Shown here: piece after piece, positions 17,992 to 26,011 of the stretch
Position numbering within the stretch: position 1 is the first letter of the stretch
Layout of the letters: each line of letters starts with the position of its first letter
Assembly: GCF_015207665.1 (NCBI RefSeq)
Contig: NZ_JADEWL010000037.1
Location: forward strand, 1-49,903
From: Plectonema cf. radiosum LEGE 06105
Lineage (GTDB): Bacteria > Cyanobacteriota > Cyanobacteriia > Cyanobacteriales > Nostocaceae
Reading direction: 5' to 3'
Length of the DNA: 49,903 nt
The notes under the pieces: model-generated
What the model was told of the DNA's origin: nothing
Database searches by the model: none
Seen by the model: the letters and a program-made list of their open reading frames with translations, nothing else
Translations under genes and position numbers: made by a program

Positions 17992-18801
17992 CTAGTTTTC
18001 GCTACTAATAGGTAAGCCAACTCCAGCCTCAGTCGCATCAACTTGAGTTTTAACTTTTGCAATTGAGTAAACCAATAGACCAAATATGGGTTTGGCTAAT
18101 ATATCGGCAATGGTATATCCAATCTGAATACCAACAGTTGCTGCTGGACTACCAAAAATGCCTAATTCAGGAAGCAGATAAGCAATTGGATAAACACCCC
18201 AAGATAACAGCAAAAGCAAACGCATCTGTGTAATCAATGTTTTCACTTGTTCTGGCTGATTTTCGAGGGATTTACCCAGTTGTATCCACAGTAAATAAAG
18301 AATGTAGGCGAAGGGGATAGTGCTAATAGTTCCCCAGACGATACGAGTAATTACGTTGTCTGAAATTTCACCAGGATATCCTGTCGCAATCATTAATACA
18401 GATGCTAAAACCAACTTAATTAACAGTGGTTTTGCGAGTTCTTTAGAGAGAGCTAACACTGCAACCGCTTCAGTTAAAAGCAGTGGTACTGTGAGTATCC
18501 AATCAGCATAGCGGTAAGCATCGTTGAACACTTCACCTGTTGTCAAATACACCCCTTCTTTTAGAGTATAAGCCGCATCCCAACTATTAAAAATCCGGAA
18601 ATAGTGATAAGCCGCGATACTAACAACCACACCTGAAATTAATATGGCTGGTTTATATTTATCACCGACTAAAGACTTAGCATTAAAGAAAAATAGAGCT
18701 GCCCCAATCATCGCTGCGATGCATAAAGATAAGGCATTGTAAACCAAATTAAATTGAGTTGGTGAAAGTGAAGGAGGAATATATGCTAAATAATTAACCA
18801 T
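17992..18801 (-). CDS. Xanthorhodopsin-like, light-driven outward proton pump
   Basis: 269 residues, seven transmembrane helices, very close to Gloeobacter rhodopsin as I recall it. Asp100 (proton acceptor), Thr104 and Glu111 (donor) in RYADWILTVPLLLTE form the DTE motif of proteorhodopsin/xanthorhodopsin pumps. His66 in AAYHYFRIFNSW corresponds to the histidine partnered with the acceptor. Lys237 in IADILAKP binds retinal and Asp233 is the second counter-ion. Leu108 at the tuning position predicts green absorption. Gly157 in RIVWGTIS matches the small residue that opens the carotenoid-antenna fenestration. It would add proton-motive force independent of photosystems. No retinal-forming oxygenase is in the window. 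The neighbouring genes are TonB-dependent uptake genes. Confidence 0.95.
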   Translation of the reverse strand: MVNYLAYIPPSLSPTQFNLVYNALSLCIAAMIGAALFFFNAKSLVGDKYKPAILISGVVVSIAAYHYFRIFNSWDAAYTLKEGVYLTTGEVFNDAYRYADWILTVPLLLTEAVAVLALSKELAKPLLIKLVLASVLMIATGYPGEISDNVITRIVWGTISTIPFAYILYLLWIQLGKSLENQPEQVKTLITQMRLLLLLSWGVYPIAYLLPELGIFGSPAATVGIQIGYTIADILAKPIFGLLVYSIAKVKTQVDATEAGVGLPISSEN

Positions 18802-19111
18802 TGTTCATTCTAGTTGTTCAATATGTGTTATGTCTGGATTAACAATTAAATACCAAAAAAGTGAGCATTTAATTTAAAGAGGGTCAAAATTTTCTAAATC
18901 AATAAATTGACCGTTTTACTTATAGATATTACATATTAAGCACTGTAAATAACAAGTTACTCAGACTACATTTATTCTCAGTTTCATATCCCCGCAACCC
19001 ATCAATTAAATAAACCAAAAAATCATCAAAATTTTTGACAAAAATGTAAATAGTTCGCAATATTCTCTGTTTTTCAAGAGTTAGCTATAAACAACGCATA
19101 ATTAATTTTTA

Positions 19112-19264
19112 ATGACGCAAGTTGATCTGCTTCACCGGAATGCACAAGTTGCTCCCATCACTAAGAGTAAACTCCAAAAACTAGTTCCCAGACTCAGCCT
19201 GAAAGAATATAGAGCAAAACGGGTTTTGTTGAGAATGGTGCAAAAAGTGTGTCTTGCGAACTAG
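19112..19264 (+). CDS. Possible 50-residue basic protein
   Basis: An ATG-started frame encodes a Lys/Arg/Leu-rich peptide with VAPITKSKLQKLVPRL and LSLKEYRAKRVLLRMV. It is too short for a family assignment, and I recognise no motif. Codon choice is more balanced than in the AT-rich flanks, which is the reason to list it. No good ribosome site precedes the ATG. It could be a leader peptide, a small real protein or chance. Confidence 0.35.
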   Translation: MTQVDLLHRNAQVAPITKSKLQKLVPRLSLKEYRAKRVLLRMVQKVCLAN

Positions 19265-19505
19265 TATAGTATACAAAAAAATAGTTGACAAAGAATTGCA
19301 ATTAAATTATATTTTTTATACATCAGGGCATTTTTTTTTACAAACTCTGTGTTGACATCAGCAGTCGGCACATAATTCTCACTTAATTAACCTAACCTTT
19401 ACTTTTGCTCCCGGATTTAAGAACATCATGGATATTTGCATTTTTACATATTGCAGATAGCCTCGATTCGCTATTGATGCTGCTTAATCCTTAATCAAAG
19501 CATTT

Positions 19506-19546
19506 ACTTGTAAGTTTGCTGTTGCTGAATTTACAAGTTTTTTTTA
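19506..19546 (+). terminator. Intrinsic terminator in the receptor leader, possible attenuator
   Basis: ACTTGTAA (19506-19513) pairs with TTACAAGT (19531-19538), followed by a run of T. It ends transcription ahead of the receptor gene, either from the small ORF or from a leader RNA starting near 19365-19385. Confidence 0.6.
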
Positions 19547-19755
19547 GTTTTTTTACTTTTGAGAAATATTTTGTTTACCTTATAAAATTATTGACAAATC
19601 TATTCAATAACTCTAAAGTAATATTCACCACTCTCTTAATGCAAATATTTCTGTATAAGTCCTGAAGAGAGTATAACGATTGTTGTAGCGAAAGCATGAC
19701 GGGTGACTGTGGCTGAAAAGTTTGTAGCTATTCTTACCATTAGGTCTTGATAAAA

Positions 19756-22080
19756 ATGAATCTCAAAAATTTGTACGTATTGCTCTTCAATCTTGTATTG
19801 TTGAATTTAGGAATCTTACCTGCGACGCTGGCTGAATCTGCATCACCCGAAATCAAAAATTTAGAGGAAGTAGAACAATTCAGTACTAATGCTCAAGATT
19901 TATTTCGGGAACCGCAAAGCAAAGAAAGTAAAACTCTAGCCCAAGCGGAATCCGATCAAAAAACAGAAAAACAAGAAGCTGATATTGATATTACTGTTAC
20001 AGGGACAAGGAGTGAACGCCCCGTCAAAGATACTCCTGGAAACATTACTGTAATTCAATCAGAGGATGTAGATAGACAGTTAATAAACGATTTAGCAGAT
20101 TTAATTCGCTACGAACCGGGGGTTTCTGTCAGAAATAGTCGTAACCGTGGGAATCAAGACTTTAGCATTCGCGGTATCGGTGGTAATCGTGTATTGATTC
20201 AAGTGGATGGAATACGCATCCCCGATAATTACACTCCTACAAGTACTTCACGCAATTACTTTGATTTAGAAACTCTCAAACGAGTCGAAATCATACGCGG
20301 TCCAGCTTCTACTCTTTATGGAAGTGATGCTATTGGGGGTGCAGTTTCATTTATCACTAAAGACCCTGATGACTATCTATTGAACAGCGATGGACCCTCA
20401 TATGCTAGTGTTAAATATACTTATGACAGTACCGATGAAAGTCGTAAATTAGCTGGAGTGATTGCAGCGGAAAGTGAGGATGGAAAACTTCAGATTTCAG
20501 CCGCTTTAACTAACGTTACAGGTTCCGAGTTTAAAAATTACGGTACTGCGATAGTTGACCCTCAAGATAACAGGGATTTAAACTTTATCGGTAAATTAGT
20601 TTTTAAACCTAACGAAAGTAATACTTTTAAGTTGACTGGAGAAAGATTTAATAGCAAATCCGATACGAATTTACTTAGCAGTTTGGGAACATCACGTGGT
20701 ACAACTACTTTTGATAGTTTTGCTAACTATGAAAACCAACGTTATCGTATCAGTTTAGGACAGGAGTACGATAATCCTAACAATGACTGGTTGCAGAAAT
20801 TTAGATGGCAAGTTTATTATCAGGATGCACAAGCCTCCGAAGAAATTAACAGCTTACTCGGTAGAGGTGCTGTAGCGACAACTTCACGAGAAGATATCAA
20901 TAGCTTTGAGCAAAGCGTTTTTGGTGGAGATATCCAGTTTGAGAGCAATTTTCAAACGGGTAGAATAGACCATCGTTTAGTTTACGGTTTAGAGCTATTT
21001 AACACCGATACTTCCCGCCCAAGAGATAGGACAGAAACAGATTTAAGAACAGGTGCGATAAACAAGTTTGTAAGTGGTGAAACCTATCCCAACAAAACTT
21101 TTCCCGACACGGAAACCTTAAGATTTCGTCTTTATGTACAAAATGAAATTGAATTTGCTGATAGTCGTCTTAGCTTAATTCCGGGATTAAGCTTTGATTA
21201 TTATAAACTTACAGCTAATCCAGACCAAGATTTTCAGAATATAAATATCAGTAATTACCAAGTAGAAGATTTTGATGCTTCTGCTTTTTCTCCTAAGTTG
21301 GGAGTTGTCTACAAAATAACCCCAGAATTATCAACATACGCTCAATATGCCCGTGGTTTTCGTAGTCCTCCTTACGACGATGCAAATATCGCTTTTACTA
21401 ATTTCTTGTTTGGTTATACAGTTCTTCCCAATAATAACTTAAAACCTGAAACTAGCGACAGTTATGAAATCGGAATTAAGGGTAGTTATTCTCAGTTTGA
21501 TTTTGGTTTAAGTGGGTTTTACAACCGCTACAACAACTTTATTGATACAGAGTTGGTTGGTGTAACATCTATCGGAGGTCGTGATTTCCAACAATTCCAA
21601 TCACAAAATATTAAAGGTGCAGAAATTTATGGTTTAGAAGCAAAAGCTGAATATCGTTTAAGTCCTTCTAAATATGGCTTGAGTTTAATTGGTAGTTTAG
21701 CTTGGGCTGAAGGTAATAATTTACAAAATGATCAACCCTTGGACACTGTAGACCCATTTCAAGCAGTTGTTGGACTGCGTTATCGCGCACCAGAAGACCG
21801 TTGGGGAAGCGAATTGGTGACTACATTTGTTGCAGCTAATCAACGTGCTGCTGAAAGTGGTACTGATTTATTTATCCCTGATAGTTACTTTAATTTAGAC
21901 TTATTAGGGTACTATAAATTTAGCGATAAAGTTTCTTTGAATGTTGGTTTATTTAACCTACTAGACAAGAAATATTGGCGCTGGCAAGATGTAAGGGGAT
22001 TGACAAATAATTCTCCAGAAATTGCACGTCGGACATTACCCGGTTTCAATGCCACGATTGGCTTGAAAGTTGCATTTTAG
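19756..22080 (+). CDS. TonB-dependent outer-membrane receptor, heme/hemoglobin type
   Basis: 774 residues from ATG 19756; an in-frame TTG 9 bases upstream is less likely. A signal peptide ends near ATLAES. The plug domain (about 80-210) has DITVTGTRSERPVKDTPGNI and the LADLIRYEPGVSVRN and RIPDNYTPTSTSRNYFDLE segments. The 22-strand barrel ends in aromatic-final FNATIGLKVAF. ARGFRSPPYDDANIAFTN and FGYTVLPNNNLKPETSDSYE match the TonB-dependent heme/hemoglobin receptor family. It imports heme or a similar iron source across the outer membrane using TonB-ExbBD (34-37 kb). The binding lipoprotein gene follows. The region between plug and signal peptide is Glu/Lys-rich, without the AMIN domain of many cyanobacterial receptors. 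Confidence 0.9.
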   Translation: MNLKNLYVLLFNLVLLNLGILPATLAESASPEIKNLEEVEQFSTNAQDLFREPQSKESKTLAQAESDQKTEKQEADIDITVTGTRSERPVKDTPGNITVIQSEDVDRQLINDLADLIRYEPGVSVRNSRNRGNQDFSIRGIGGNRVLIQVDGIRIPDNYTPTSTSRNYFDLETLKRVEIIRGPASTLYGSDAIGGAVSFITKDPDDYLLNSDGPSYASVKYTYDSTDESRKLAGVIAAESEDGKLQISAALTNVTGSEFKNYGTAIVDPQDNRDLNFIGKLVFKPNESNTFKLTGERFNSKSDTNLLSSLGTSRGTTTFDSFANYENQRYRISLGQEYDNPNNDWLQKFRWQVYYQDAQASEEINSLLGRGAVATTSREDINSFEQSVFGGDIQFESNFQTGRIDHRLVYGLELFNTDTSRPRDRTETDLRTGAINKFVSGETYPNKTFPDTETLRFRLYVQNEIEFADSRLSLIPGLSFDYYKLTANPDQDFQNINISNYQVEDFDASAFSPKLGVVYKITPELSTYAQYARGFRSPPYDDANIAFTNFLFGYTVLPNNNLKPETSDSYEIGIKGSYSQFDFGLSGFYNRYNNFIDTELVGVTSIGGRDFQQFQSQNIKGAEIYGLEAKAEYRLSPSKYGLSLIGSLAWAEGNNLQNDQPLDTVDPFQAVVGLRYRAPEDRWGSELVTTFVAANQRAAESGTDLFIPDSYFNLDLLGYYKFSDKVSLNVGLFNLLDKKYWRWQDVRGLTNNSPEIARRTLPGFNATIGLKVAF

Positions 22081-22094
22081 TTTTTAATTGGTAA

Positions 22095-22122
22095 TATCAT
22101 GTCCGGTTAAACACTTGTAATA
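22095..22122 (+). repeat. 28-bp repeat with inverted partner at 28102-28129
   Basis: TATCATGTCCGGTTAAACAC and the following bases are the reverse complement of 28102-28129 with about four differences. ACCGGACATGAT ends are typical of small cyanobacterial repeats. The pair encloses 22.1-28.1 kb. Confidence 0.7.
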
Positions 22123-22354
22123 AAGGGAGTAGGGAGTAGGGAACAGGGAGCAGTAAACAGTCAAAATCCCTACAACTTATGCAAAATCAAAATGGATTCT
22201 TATATAAGTATGTGGGCATAAATAAATATTTCTATGTCACAAAATGTAAACAACCCGAACAGCTTATTCCTATTCCCCCAACCCTACTCTCTTGTCATAA
22301 CGATCAATTTTTCTACTCACCTAATTGATAGCAGAATATCTGATGATCATAAAT

Positions 22355-23263
22355 ATGTATAATATTTCTAAAACTCGTACTATTGCTATTTTATTAACTT
22401 TCCTTTTAATAGCTTGTAATTCTACAACTACTAAAAATAGTTCTGAATCTTCAACTAATGTAACTCAAATAAAAGAAAATCAAGTCTCTAAGCCTGAAAT
22501 TGAAAATGCTAAAAGAGTTGTTGCTTTAACATCATTATCTGCTGATATTATTCACCGACTTGATGCTACAAAACTAGTTGGGATTCCCGGTAGTAGTTTG
22601 CTCAGAAAAGATGAACGTTTTGCAAAACTACCAGCAGTCAGTGAAGGCAGAACACCTCCAAATATCGAAAAAATAGTTGCTCTTAAACCTGATTTAGTGA
22701 TTGGTGCGGTTGGATTTCATGAGCAAACTTTTAAAAAATTAAAAGATTTAGGAATTACAACTTTAGCCAGTGAAACAAACAGTTGGGATGCTTTAATTAA
22801 ACATACACAAGAACTCGCTCAAGCTATAAATACAGACCCAGCACTTTTATTAGAAAAATACAGTTCATTTATAAATGATATACCAAAAAATAATAATTCT
22901 CTTCTTGTATTAGTTAGCAGTCAACCAGTTTTATCTCCCAATAAAAATAGTTGGACTGGAGATTTATTATCGAAATTTAATGCGAATAATTTAACAGCAA
23001 ATTTGCAGGGAGAATCTATAGGACAAGGTTATGTCACACTTTCAGAAGAAAAAATAGTGCAACAAAATCCAGAAATATTATTAGTAGTAGACCCTGCTAA
23101 TGCAGGAGTAATTACACAATTAAAATCAAAGAATTTCTGGAATAAACTTAAAGCGACTCAAAAGGAACAAGTTTATGTTTTTGATTATTATGGACTGGTA
23201 AATCCTGGTAGTATTGATAAAATCGAAGAAACTTGTAAGCAGTTGAAGAAAATATTAGAATAG
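22355..23263 (+). CDS. ABC transporter periplasmic binding lipoprotein (heme/iron complex)
   Basis: 302 residues from ATG 22355. Upstream in-frame ATG 22343 and TTG 22325 exist, but the shorter form gives a classical lipoprotein signal (MYNISKTRTIAILL then LLIAC lipobox). The fold is class III periplasmic binding protein (FecB/BtuF/HmuT): KRVVALTSLSADIIHRL, then NIEKIVALKPDLVIG, a long backbone helix in the centre and PGSIDKIEETCKQL at the end. It passes the ligand from the outer-membrane receptor to the permease. It follows the receptor by about 270 bases; the matching permease and ATPase are on the other strand at 15-16.8 kb, outside the inverted repeat. Confidence 0.88.
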   Translation: MYNISKTRTIAILLTFLLIACNSTTTKNSSESSTNVTQIKENQVSKPEIENAKRVVALTSLSADIIHRLDATKLVGIPGSSLLRKDERFAKLPAVSEGRTPPNIEKIVALKPDLVIGAVGFHEQTFKKLKDLGITTLASETNSWDALIKHTQELAQAINTDPALLLEKYSSFINDIPKNNNSLLVLVSSQPVLSPNKNSWTGDLLSKFNANNLTANLQGESIGQGYVTLSEEKIVQQNPEILLVVDPANAGVITQLKSKNFWNKLKATQKEQVYVFDYYGLVNPGSIDKIEETCKQLKKILE

Positions 23264-23343
23264 TCCGGAGATGCAGTTAAAATTCAAATCTAACACTAGT
23301 ACAATATGGCGTAAATATCTATACTATTTAAAACATAAATTTT

Positions 23344-23361
23344 AGTCCTCTTAAGAGGACT
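23344..23361 (+). terminator. Palindromic hairpin after the binding-protein gene
   Basis: AGTCCTCTTAAGAGGACT is a perfect 18-base palindrome 80 bases after the stop codon. The following T-run is weak. Confidence 0.45.
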
Positions 23362-23442
23362 TTCACTATTAGACAGGGACTTATAGTCTAAGAGCGGGTT
23401 AAGTATTTACAGTAGTATATTTATTTACGCGCCCGCTGTACT

Positions 23443-23527
23443 AGTATAGCCTCAGACGGTCATCCTGGGGCTATACAAGCAAAGCCCACCGGAGGTGGTG
23501 AGCGTGCATATTCATACAGAAACGGTA
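23443..23527 (-). repeat. 85-bp inverted repeat, right arm
   Basis: Reverse complement of 16881-16964 with a few substitutions and small indels (GGTCATCCTGGGGCTATAC here against GTATAGCGCCAGGATGAGC there). It lies directly downstream of the binding-protein gene, as its partner lies directly upstream of the permease gene. Confidence 0.88.
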
Positions 23528-23771
23528 TCAGCAATAGGGTGTAAAATTGTGGCGTTGCTGAATCCAAGTATGAATTTTAAATGTAGAGACGTGGAGGGCG
23601 TTCACGCGAAAGCCTGCGGGCAGAAAGTGTCCGAAGGGAATTATATCACGTCTCCCAAGGTTTTAAAAATCGCGCCAAATGATTTTCATAGATATTTTCA
23701 GCAACGCCAGAGTTGTCAATATAAGCTTCTAAAGAACGATTTAATTGATTAAGGGCTGTGGATACATCTAA

Positions 23772-23805
23772 ACCCGCATTTCTCACAAACAAGAAGGAAG
23801 TTGGA
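23772..23805. repeat. 34-bp dispersed repeat, copy 2
   Basis: Same 34 bases as 14407-14440, with GAAGG in place of GAAGC. Confidence 0.8.
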
Positions 23806-24027
23806 GTGAGTAAGCTGCTAGGCATTTAATTTGTATTTGAGTAGCGGGCTAACAGCCCGCACTACAAGAGTTTGATATTCTCTTCTCATACAATCTAGCT
23901 GCACATTAGCTTATAACCTGATGCACAGTTAATTTATTTAATCTTTCATATATGTATTGAAAATTCTTGTAATTGTATTTATTTATCGTATTATTAATAA
24001 ATATTCGCAATATCTCTAAAACATCAA

Positions 24028-24774
24028 ATGTTGAAATCGCTACAAACTAGATATAGTGTCGTTGTGAGTGGATCTGTTATCGCTGCGATCGCGCTTCTGG
24101 CTGGATGTAATTCTACTCCTAGCGAGCCAATAAGTGGTGACACAAAAGCACCTGAAACCACTGCTCAACCTGTCGCAAGTGAGGAAAAAATTAGTGAGGG
24201 AGAAAAAGCCAATGCGGATTTTCAGGATAAACTCAGTGGCAAAGCCCTTCTGAATGCTTTAAAACAAGGGGGTCATGTAATTTATTTTCGCCATGCCCAA
24301 ACAGAAAAAGATTATGCTGACCAAGTAAAAGCGGTAATGGGTGATTGTTCAACTCAACGGATGCTCAGTGAAGCGGGATGGGAACAAGCTAAAGCGATTG
24401 GGTTCGGGTTTCGCAAATATACCATTCCTTTCGATAAAGTGATTTCTAGTCAGTATTGTCGGGCTTGGCAGACCGCAGACTTAGCTTTCGGGAAATACGA
24501 GAAAAATGCTGACCTCAACTTTCCCAAAGCTGAAGACTATACACCTGAACAAACGGCTCAGATGAAAGCTCAGCTAACACCAATGTTAACAACTATACCA
24601 ACAAAAGGAAGTAATACTGTAATTGTCGGTCATGATGACTTGTTTGAAGCCGCAACAGGGATTTATCCAGATCCACAGGGTATGGCTTATGTTGTGAAGC
24701 CTGATGGTAAAGGTGCTTTCGAGTTGATTGCCAATATGCTTCCTGAAGAATGGGCGAAATTAGGAGACAAGTAA
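24028..24774 (+). CDS. Histidine-phosphatase-superfamily lipoprotein
   Basis: 248 residues. The N-terminal signal ends in a lipobox (LLAGC, Cys27), so the protein is probably anchored in the envelope. The catalytic motif is FRHAQT (Arg88, His89; the superfamily has RHG/RHA). VISSQYCRAWQTADLAFG carries the conserved Arg and the helix of the phosphate pocket, and IVGHDD supplies the second catalytic His. Family members remove phosphate from small molecules or proteins; the substrate here is not known. It stands alone in a repeat-rich interval. A phosphate-scavenging or signalling role is inference only. Confidence 0.85.
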   Translation: MLKSLQTRYSVVVSGSVIAAIALLAGCNSTPSEPISGDTKAPETTAQPVASEEKISEGEKANADFQDKLSGKALLNALKQGGHVIYFRHAQTEKDYADQVKAVMGDCSTQRMLSEAGWEQAKAIGFGFRKYTIPFDKVISSQYCRAWQTADLAFGKYEKNADLNFPKAEDYTPEQTAQMKAQLTPMLTTIPTKGSNTVIVGHDDLFEAATGIYPDPQGMAYVVKPDGKGAFELIANMLPEEWAKLGDK

Positions 24775-25313
24775 ATACCCGATTACGAGTATCAAGTTAA
24801 AGCAATCAGTACAAGTATTGCAGAGATAAGCTGTTGAGCCTCGTTACTACCAACTCAATTGGGTCATAATACATACTGCGGTTGGCAACTTGCAGTTTAT
24901 CCCCTGAAGCTGCTTAATTTTACCAGTATGGCTGATTTGGATGCTTGGTTGTCGGGGTTGGATGGTTGATCAGCGATCACGTTCAATTTGCATTGCTGCC
25001 CGAAAATGTCCCCAATTGTGCAGTTCAGAATTACAAGTCTTCACCGGGTTACTTGGTTCTACACTTACCATTGAACGAGTCGAACATATTTTAAATGGCG
25101 ATCGCCGCTGCGCTTATCGTGTTTGTGTCAATAGTAATTAGTCACGAATGACTAATTACTCTTCCTATGTGTCTTCGTCTATAATCTTGCTATTTATTGA
25201 TAAAAGTTTGCATTTATTGTAAATTGTGAGTATTGATGCCCTTAAAGAAATACTAAGGAGCAAAGAATCAAGATTTTTAGGTTTTACCAAACAGATTCTT
25301 ATTCTTACTTACC
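24775..25313. other. Spacer with regulator remnants
   Basis: 539 bases between intact genes. Apart from the regulator fragment at 24941-25141, an earlier out-of-frame segment (about 24880-24969) reads WQLAVYPLKLLNFTSMADLD before a stop, which looks like decayed coding sequence of unknown origin. Confidence 0.5.
24941..25141 (+). pseudogene. C-terminal remnant of a SufR-like HTH regulator
   Basis: The readable tail KCPQLCSSELQVFTGLLGST then LTIERVEHILNGDRRCAYRV matches the end of SufR/ArsR-type regulators, where spaced cysteines hold an iron-sulfur cluster or metal. The winged-helix DNA-binding half is missing and the ATG at 24941 lies in degraded sequence, so a functional product is unlikely. 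The intact ancestor would have fitted the iron theme of the surrounding genes. Family assignment is from memory of the C-terminal pattern. Confidence 0.55.
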
Positions 25314-25802
25314 ATGTGCAACACTCCGATAAACCTCAAGGCAGTCGATCAGGTATGGAAAAACCACATCCAGGAAGGAAACAGTAAAATGCAATTAAAG
25401 TTGTACCACGATGCGATCGCTTGCTATCCAAAAGCATTGACTGTTGCACAGGAATTATTGCAGGAAGCAACTTCCCATTTAAGTAATTCTGAGGCAATTC
25501 ATATCTATGTACTTTCATGTCAGAATCTTGCTAATTGTCATTTGGCGGTGGGAGAGGTAATGAAAGCAGAAACTTGCCTGCTCAAAGCCCAAAGCAGTGC
25601 ATCCGGTATGATGGGCGCTAGTAAGTTACCAATGGAATTTCGCACACAAGCATATTATGCGTTCCATACAACATTTCAAGATTTAGTCCGGTTTTATCAA
25701 GCTATTAATCGGCAAGATGCTTTAGGTGAAATCATCATGCAATCCAAAGAACAGGCACTTAAGTTTTTTGGGCAAGGGGAAGAAGCTCTATCAAGCAACT
25801 GA
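25314..25802 (+). CDS. TPR-like hypothetical protein
   Basis: 162 residues, all-helical, without signal peptide. Segments such as QLKLYHDAIACYPKALTVAQ and IYVLSCQNLANCHLAVGEVMKAETCLLKAQ have the Ala/Gly/Leu spacing of tetratricopeptide repeats (about residues 22-95). The C-terminal part, FHTTFQDLVRFYQAINRQDA, adds another helical pair. TPR folds mediate protein contacts; the partner is unknown. It precedes the second iron-transport locus but is separated from the permease by a 200-base regulatory gap, so cotranscription is not evident. Confidence 0.6.
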   Translation: MCNTPINLKAVDQVWKNHIQEGNSKMQLKLYHDAIACYPKALTVAQELLQEATSHLSNSEAIHIYVLSCQNLANCHLAVGEVMKAETCLLKAQSSASGMMGASKLPMEFRTQAYYAFHTTFQDLVRFYQAINRQDALGEIIMQSKEQALKFFGQGEEALSSN

Positions 25803-25949
25803 TTGTTAGGGAAGGAATACAGGCTAAATATTTGTGCCTAGCTACTTAAATCCCAGATTACGGACTTGATTTTGTAATATAAAAATAGGTGAACTGACAA
25901 GTCAGCGCAAGCTATCGCATTCAGGAAAATTAGATTATACTGTCAATTA

Positions 25950-25968
25950 TTCTCAATAAATGTGAGAA
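25950..25968. promoter_or_regulatory. Candidate operator TTCTCA-N7-TGAGAA before the permease
   Basis: A perfect 6-base inverted repeat with a 7-base spacer lies 43 bases before the GTG start of the permease, embedded in AATTATTCTCAATAAATGTG. AT-rich sequences like this resemble Anabaena FurA iron boxes. A short hairpin in the leader is the alternative. Confidence 0.4.
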
Positions 25969-26011
25969 AATCAAACATTCTGGGTTGACTTAGCCCAAAC
26001 TCAGGTACCAA

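Larger units (their letters stand above)
18802..19755. other. Divergent regulatory region, about 0.95 kb
   Basis: Promoter region of the rhodopsin (minus) and the receptor (plus). It contains a possible 50-codon ORF (19112-19264), a TTGACA box (19352-19357) with TAATTC 15 bases later, and a clear intrinsic terminator (19506-19546) about 210 bases before the receptor start. I looked for a cobalamin riboswitch core and did not find a convincing one. Confidence 0.6.
23264..24027. other. Repeat-filled spacer, 764 bases
   Basis: Contains a palindromic terminator (23344-23361), the right arm of the 85-bp inverted repeat (23443-23527), a dispersed repeat carrying GTAGAGACGTGGAGGGCGTTCACGCG-like wording (about 23583-23655), copy 2 of the 34-bp repeat (23772-23805) and a short AGCGGGCTAACAGCCCGC hairpin (23842-23859). 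The open frame at 23495-23752 runs through these repeats and is not a gene. Confidence 0.7.

Noticed and set aside
19560-19755. Cobalamin riboswitch before the receptor gene
   Set aside because: GACGGGTGACTGTGGCTG is suggestive, but the conserved B12-box core and paired arms could not be found. The receptor also looks heme-type.
23495-23752. Open frame of 85 codons on the plus strand
   Set aside because: It runs through the right arm of the 85-bp inverted repeat and another dispersed repeat. There is no ribosome site or protein-like pattern.
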